From Bacillota bacterium (GTDB lineage Bacteria > Bacillota > Clostridia > DSM-8532): 8,831 bases of DNA. The stretch lies in the NCBI GenBank assembly GCA_023443745.1, contig JAEZTB010000018.1, forward strand, positions 1 through 8,831. Direction: 5' to 3'. The notes beneath the pieces are model-generated. The model did not search any database and was not told the origin of the DNA. It was given only the letters and a program-made list of their open reading frames with translations. The translations under genes and the position numbers were made by a program. The stretch's first letter is position 1. Each line of letters begins with the position of its first letter. Of this stretch, positions 6,046 through 8,831 are shown one piece after another.

Positions 6046-6208
6046 ATATAACGTCCCGGTTTTACGACGCCGACGATCCGGACCAGCGGAGCCCTTCCCT
6101 TTAGCGGCGCTTGCCGCCCGGTGAGACGGTGTGGGCAACAATTACCTCATGATTTTCTTATTACGTCAAACTTCGTGATATGCCCCTTGCGTAAAAGCAT
6201 TGTTATAT
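6046..6208 (-). repeat. attC-like site 8 (163 bp, long form)
   Basis: Recombination site of cassette H. R' GTTATAT (6046-6052) and R'' ATATAAC (6202-6208) on the minus strand. It has GACGATCCGG in place of GACGAACCGG. By polarity it belongs to the reversed DUF3888-like gene cassette. Confidence 0.85.
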
Positions 6209-6224
6209 GAAGCACCCTGCACAC

Positions 6225-6250
6225 CTAGGTAAAAACTAGAATTTACCTAG
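6225..6250 (+). other. AT-rich hairpin between attC 8 and the reversed gene
   Basis: CTAGGTAAA/TTTACCTAG perfect 9-bp stem (6225-6233 with 6242-6250) with an eight-base loop. It lies in the leader of the plus-strand gene. It does not resemble the GGA-loop hairpins elsewhere and has no T-run. Confidence 0.6.
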
Positions 6251-6305
6251 AAAATATCACATATTATGCTAGTAAAGCAATATAAGAATTATATGGTTGG
6301 TTAAA

Positions 6306-6764
6306 ATGAGAAGAATAATTATTATAACAAGGAAAATAACCTTTATAATTAGTTTAGTGCTGTTAATTGCGATCGCCTGTCTAATACCTGGTTATAAACT
6401 GGTAGAATTAATCGATGCTAATAATATAAGTGTGGCTAACCCAACATATTTTATACCACATGAACCTGCAGAGGGCTCACTAGAGGAAATATATCAAGAT
6501 GTTTTTATGGTATTTCTTGATCCATATATAGAAAAGGCTGTAGAAGATTATTATGGTATACCATATGCTGTTGCTCCTTATATGACGAAGGTTTTGAGTA
6601 TCGAACGACCAAATAGGGGGCGTACATTTGCATTTTTAATAAAACTGGAGATACTTCCATACACTGGTCCGCATAATACTGTTGGCAAGGATCACATAAC
6701 AATTCGTGTTCAAGCAGGCCCGGAAGTTAAAGTTGAGAAATTCGAGCACATAAAAGACTTCTAA
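6306..6764 (+). CDS. DUF3888-like protein, membrane-anchored or secreted (152 aa)
   Basis: The C-terminal two thirds (about 58-152) match the DUF3888 pattern of Bacillota: LEEIYQDVFMVFLDPYIEKAVEDYYG, then VLSIERPNRGRTFAFLIKLEILPYTGPHNTVGKDHITIRV and a closing VKVEKFEHIKDF. The function of that family is unknown to me. A basic start (MRRIIIITRK) and one hydrophobic segment (about 9-27) indicate export or a membrane anchor, with the domain outside; the AIAC there is a poor lipobox. The ATG at 6306 follows a weak GGTTGG site; an in-frame TTG at 6297 is possible. This is the only gene on the plus strand, so it is reversed relative to its attC and would need its own promoter rather than read-through from the array. 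Confidence 0.88.
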   Translation: MRRIIIITRKITFIISLVLLIAIACLIPGYKLVELIDANNISVANPTYFIPHEPAEGSLEEIYQDVFMVFLDPYIEKAVEDYYGIPYAVAPYMTKVLSIERPNRGRTFAFLIKLEILPYTGPHNTVGKDHITIRVQAGPEVKVEKFEHIKDF

Positions 6765-6805
6765 ACAAATAATCTTCAAAGTGAGTCCTAAACTCAGGGT
6801 GTTTC

Positions 6806-6967
6806 ATATAACGTCCCGGTTTTACGACGCCGACGAACCGGACCAACGGAGCCCTACTTTTTAGCGGCGCTTGCCGCCCGGTGAGACGGTGTGGGCAGGA
6901 ATGACCTCCTGACCTTCTTGTTATGCAGACTTCATGCTATTCCCTTTACGTAAAAGCCGTGTTATAT
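6806..6967 (-). repeat. attC-like site 9 (162 bp, long form)
   Basis: Recombination site of the non-coding cassette I. R' GTTATAT (6806-6812) and R'' ATATAAC (6961-6967) on the minus strand. Variant bases include ACCAACGGAGCCCTACTTTTTAGCGG, and GACCTTCTTGTTATGCAGACTTC in the right arm. Confidence 0.85.
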
Positions 6968-7099
6968 GATACCTGTGCCGTATCGAACTTTAAAATATAG
7001 CCGTACCTTTTCCCAAATTCCTTGATGCTTGAAAATACCCTGAAGTGCTTTAAAATGTAAATCCGATATAATCAGATGCTTGAGTAAACAGCTATTTCT

Positions 7100-7201
7100 A
7101 GCAATTATCTTGCCGTTTATCCTGTGCGGCCCAGGCCACGGATGGCCGTAGATAATCAGACTTCTATGCCACTTTCATTTAAGGCTGCACGGATGGCAGC
7201 C
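7100..7201 (-). repeat. Structured module, copy 2 (102 bp)
   Basis: Reading the minus strand: a hairpin with stem GGCTGC/GCAGCC (7183-7188 with 7196-7201), then CCTTAAATGAAAG, a spacer, then hairpin GGCCATCCGTGGCC inside an outer stem, ending in AATTGCT. The order, spacing and end match copy 1 at 7338-7441, although stem sequences differ. Confidence 0.55.
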
Positions 7202-7337
7202 GGTCCGATGTGGGAATGCTTTAAAAAGTTTACGCATAGCCGAGATGCTAACCTACGCTGTGGTGTGGCAATTACCTTAATTGTACGCAATTCCTTTTAA
7301 TCCTTCTTTAGATGCAGGTTTATTTTATTTTTGTTGG

Positions 7338-7441
7338 AGCAATTAACGTCAAAGCTTCTTGCCCTTCCCAGGCCCGGATGGCCGGGCAATCTCGCACTCC
7401 AATTTCATTTGCTTTCATAAAGGTTACCACGGACGGTAATC
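7338..7441 (-). repeat. Structured module, copy 1 (104 bp)
   Basis: Minus strand: a hairpin GATTACC/GGTAACC (7435-7441 with 7422-7428, one G-T pair on the plus strand), then CCTTTATGAAAG, a spacer, hairpin GGCCATCCGGGCC enclosed by TTGCCC/GGGCAA, ending in AATTGCT. Downstream of both copies come AGCATCT (7243-7249; 7074-7080) and the exact 10-mer TTTTAAAGCA (7217-7226; 7046-7055), 22-24 bases apart. Confidence 0.55.
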
Positions 7442-7580
7442 GAACAGTATATAATAAGCTACTGTGCTACTTTGTAACCCCAATAAAGAAAAAGTGTAAG
7501 TAAGCATGCACCCCACTCAAATAATACCAATATTTGTATACTCAGGCAATAGTCAAAAGTATCCTTATCGCACAGGTTTC

Positions 7581-7742
7581 ATATAACGTCCCTGTTTTAC
7601 GACGCCGACGAACCGGACCAGCGGAGCCCAGCCCTTTAGCGGCGCTTGCCGCCCGGTGAGGCGGTGTGAGCAGCAATGACTACGTGAACTTCTTTTTACG
7701 AATACTTCCTGGTGTGCCCCTTGCGTAAAAGCTGTGTTATCT
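7581..7742 (-). repeat. attC-like site 10 (162 bp, long form)
   Basis: Recombination site of cassette J. R' GTTATAT (7581-7587) and R'' AGATAAC (7736-7742) on the minus strand. It is the most diverged long copy: GTCCCTGTTTTACG for GTCCCGGTTTTACG, GCCCAGCCCTTTAGCGG before the apex, and GAGGCGGTGTGAGC after it. Confidence 0.84.
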
Positions 7743-7776
7743 GAAGTGGGAATATCTCAATATCTCAATATTAATG

Positions 7777-7953
7777 CTATTTTACTTTTGAACAAGTATA
7801 TTGCATCATAACAGTTGGAAAAGTTGCTTTCAATCTTGAACATATACATTCACCAATTTCATCAAACTCAATAGAAGGATTTTTACGTCGAAACTCAAAC
7901 CAAACACTCTCATTTGAATAGTAGCATTCCCTATGATCATCTCGGTTTATTTC
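7777..7953 (-). pseudogene. Out-of-frame continuation of the cassette J gene (58 codons)
   Basis: Directly at the stop codon of the 119-aa gene the -1 frame stays open for 58 codons to a TAG and reads like protein: EINRDDHRECYYSNESVW, then FEFRRKNPSIEFDEIGEC and ICSRLKATFPTVMMQYTCSK. The frame is closed by TGA only 27 bases upstream of the junction and has no ATG, GTG or TTG near its beginning. The simplest reading is that cassette J once encoded one protein of about 177 aa and a small indel split it. Programmed frameshifting (at ATGAAATAAA) or a non-standard start are less likely. Confidence 0.5.
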
Positions 7954-8306
7954 ATCTGTTCCACATTCTCTTCAAAGTCAATGAGATATTCTTTACCGTT
8001 AATAGTTAATCTGATAATAGGAGGATCCTCTTCAGCAAGTGATAAATTGATACATTCTAGTACACCCTTAACATGATATTCTAGATACAGCTTAATTGTA
8101 TTCGATATGTATTGGTGGATCTCATTTATCCATTCCTCCTGGCTTAGACCAATATCAATTGAATTGATTTTATTCCCGAATAATACTTCTTTCATTTTTT
8201 CAAGATCTGGTCTAATTTCCTTTAAGAGCTCTAGTGCTTCCTGTTCAGATTTTACAGCATCACCTCTCTTTTTCCAATAATCCATCGTTTTCAATAAATC
8301 ACTCAT
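7947..8306 (-). CDS. Hypothetical protein (119 aa), probably truncated by frameshift
   Basis: Not recognised. The N-terminal two thirds are helical and charged (MSDLLKTMDYWKKRGDAVKSEQEALELLKEIRPDLEKMKEVLFG, 1-44; then LSQEEWINEIHQYISNTIKLYLEYHVKGVLECI, 54-86), followed by a strand pair (PPIIRLTINGKEYLIDFEEN, 95-114) cut short by a stop. No signal or membrane segment. The ATG at 8306 is preceded by AAGGA (8316-8320) at nine bases. Coding potential continues in the -1 frame to 7777, so the visible product probably lacks its last third. Sole gene of cassette J; the long leader (8307-8402) is AT-rich, with no promoter I would defend. Confidence 0.72.
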   Translation of the reverse strand: MSDLLKTMDYWKKRGDAVKSEQEALELLKEIRPDLEKMKEVLFGNKINSIDIGLSQEEWINEIHQYISNTIKLYLEYHVKGVLECINLSLAEEDPPIIRLTINGKEYLIDFEENVEQMK

Positions 8307-8415
8307 TATTTATAGTCCTTTCTATTAGCCGTATTTTTACTATTCATAATTTATAATTAATAATTTAAAATCTTATATTGATCTGTTAATAAACAAAACC
8401 TAATATTCCCATTTC

Positions 8416-8578
8416 AGATAACGTCCCGGTTTTACGACGCCGACGAACCGGACCATCGGAGCCTTTCCCTTTAGCGGCGCTTGCCGCCCAGTGAGACGGT
8501 GTGGGCAGCAATGACTTCGTGAACCTTCTTTTTATGCCAACTACATGCTTTGCCCCTTGCGTAAAAGCTTTGCTAGAC
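8416..8578 (-). repeat. attC-like site 11 (163 bp, long form)
   Basis: Recombination site of the partial cassette K. R' is GTTATCT (8416-8422), but R'' is GTCTAGC (8572-8578), in which the usual AAC has become AGC. This is the only site with a damaged core triplet and may be impaired. It also has GCCCAGTGAGACGG for GCCCGGTGAGACGG. Confidence 0.83.
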
Positions 8579-8604
8579 GAAGTTTCTTGTCCCTCGAAGC
8601 CAGA

Positions 8605-8624
8605 TTCAGCCATGGACGGCTGAA
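8605..8624 (-). other. Hairpin, 3' end of cassette K
   Basis: TTCAGCC/GGCTGAA 7-bp stem with ATGGAC loop on the plus strand, followed by CCTTAT. The loop is identical to that of cassette D (2832-2837), while the stem is different. Confidence 0.6.
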
Positions 8625-8691
8625 CCTTATACAAAACCGAATCTTACGCATTATATAAATATTTTGTATTAAGTCTTACTGTAGATTATGC

Positions 8692-8831
8692 TTATTTTGA
8701 ACGTAAATAATAGTGTTCTCCTTCATATACCTTGCCTTCACAGAAATCAATTTTTATTAATGTATTCCGTCTTTCAACAGCTTGAGGTATTGCCTTAGTT
8801 GCAATCATATCAACTTCAAACAATTCGAAAA
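8692..8831 (-). CDS. C-terminal end of an unknown protein (partial)
   Basis: An open minus-strand frame enters from the right edge and ends in TAA at 8692-8694. The 45 visible residues begin FELFEVDMIATKAIPQAVER and continue RNTLIKIDFCEGKVYEGEHYYLRSK. The mix of hydrophobic strands and charges is protein-like, and its position and direction match the other cassette genes. The start is outside the window and no family can be named. It is the gene of cassette K, followed by about 65 bp, a GGA-loop hairpin and attC 11. Confidence 0.65.
   Translation of the reverse strand, partial: FELFEVDMIATKAIPQAVERRNTLIKIDFCEGKVYEGEHYYLRSK

Larger units (their letters stand above)
6968..7569 (-). ncRNA. Gene-free cassette body with structured, duplicated module (possible RNA)
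   Basis: About 600 bp between attC 9 and attC 10 without a convincing protein gene. It holds four hairpins with ATCCG/GTCCG-type loops on the minus strand (CGGA-type on the plus strand): 7134-7147 (enclosed by a second stem ATTATCT/AGATAAT, 7104-7110 with 7150-7156), 7183-7201, 7371-7383 (enclosed by TTGCCC/GGGCAA, 7359-7364 with 7384-7389) and 7422-7441. They form two copies of a two-hairpin module. Structure kept between diverged copies suggests a function as RNA or as folded DNA; the transcribed strand is unknown, and minus is given only by array polarity. Confidence 0.4.
1..8831 (-). mobile_element. Integron-type gene cassette array, no integrase in window
   Basis: Eleven attC-like repeats delimit ten complete cassettes and two partial ones. 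Taking the exchange point as G^TT in the R' box on the minus strand, the cassettes are A 44-874, B 875-1880, C 1881-2643, D 2644-3516, E 3517-4385, F 4386-5264, G 5265-6051, H 6052-6811, I 6812-7586 and J 7587-8421; a partial one lies at each edge. Genes in all coding cassettes except H read right to left and end just before an attC, so attI and an integrase would be expected to the right of the window. The repeats are GC-rich and similar to one another, while the genes are AT-rich and unrelated, the pattern of a sedentary chromosomal integron or of an integrase-less attC cluster. The window cannot tell these apart. Confidence 0.82.

Noticed and set aside
6505..6702. Minus-strand 65-codon frame opposite the DUF3888-like gene
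   Set aside because: The plus strand encodes a recognisable conserved domain over the same bases; the antisense frame has no start signals.
7320..7418. Minus-strand 32-codon frame in cassette I (MKANEIGVRDCPAIRAWEG...)
   Set aside because: No ribosome binding site, and the matching frame in the second module copy stops after four codons (MKVA), so coding is not conserved while structure is.
7100..7441. GGA-loop hairpins as a CsrB/RsmZ-like sponge RNA for CsrA
   Set aside because: GGA lies in loops only on the plus strand, opposite to most genes, and the loops lack a consistent ANGGA context. No promoter or terminator supports a plus-strand RNA. It stays a thought, not a claim.
7312..7503. 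Plus-strand 63-codon frame in cassette I
   Set aside because: No ribosome binding site; it runs across two structured hairpins and the sequence has no recognisable features.
38..8578. CRISPR array or simple dispersed repeat family
   Set aside because: Repeats are far too long, and the spacers are 600-850 bp containing genes. The unique complementary cassette ends are not explained by a dispersed repeat or by transposon insertions, and no target duplications are seen.

Overview
The window is an array of integron-type gene cassettes. Eleven copies of a GC-rich, imperfectly palindromic repeat (nine of 162-165 bp, two of 137-138 bp) recur every 760-1006 bp and separate AT-rich units of one or two small genes. 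Four things mark the repeats as attC-type recombination sites. (i) Each ends in an RYYYAAC/GTTRRRY-like pair (TATAAC...GTTATA). (ii) Just inside these lies a second paired box (TTTTACG/CGTAAAA) behind a short unpaired spacer. (iii) The variable box letters at the right end of repeat n match, in reverse complement, the left end of repeat n+1, not the other end of repeat n, as expected if gene plus repeat excises as a circle. (iv) Nearly all genes run the same way (minus strand), with the repeat after their stop codon. No integrase or attI is visible. By polarity they should lie beyond the right edge; otherwise this is an integrase-less cassette cluster.

The cassettes look like Bacillota DNA: low GC, strong AGGAGG-type ribosome binding sites, GTG/TTG starts, and protein families common there (a DUF3888-like protein, a YdbC/PC4-like ssDNA-binding protein). 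This is inferred from sequence style, not proven.

Cassettes from left to right, using minus-strand polarity with the attC at the low-coordinate end: A (44-874) membrane protein; B (875-1880) inositol-monophosphatase-family enzyme; C (1881-2643) membrane protein with a cytosolic tail; D (2644-3516) GNAT acetyltransferase; E (3517-4385) a two-gene operon, hypothetical plus YdbC-like ssDNA-binding protein; F (4386-5264) hypothetical; G (5265-6051) antitoxin plus RelE/ParE-type toxin; H (6052-6811) DUF3888-like protein in reversed orientation; I (6812-7586) no convincing gene but a duplicated structured module; J (7587-8421) hypothetical gene with an apparent frameshift; K (from 8422) the C-terminal end of an unknown gene.

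The most unusual feature is that the two ends of every complete cassette are complementary over 18-20 bases, well past the usual 7-base R boxes. In nine of ten cassettes a G/A difference sits at the same position (11). Folded, this is a tolerated G-T wobble on the window plus strand (the bottom strand in integron terms) and a C-A mismatch on the other, which would favour the bottom-strand hairpin. A second layer of small hairpins with changing, compensated stems and a GGA-type loop lies near cassette ends and inside the non-coding cassette. No hairpin with a T-run terminator was seen.
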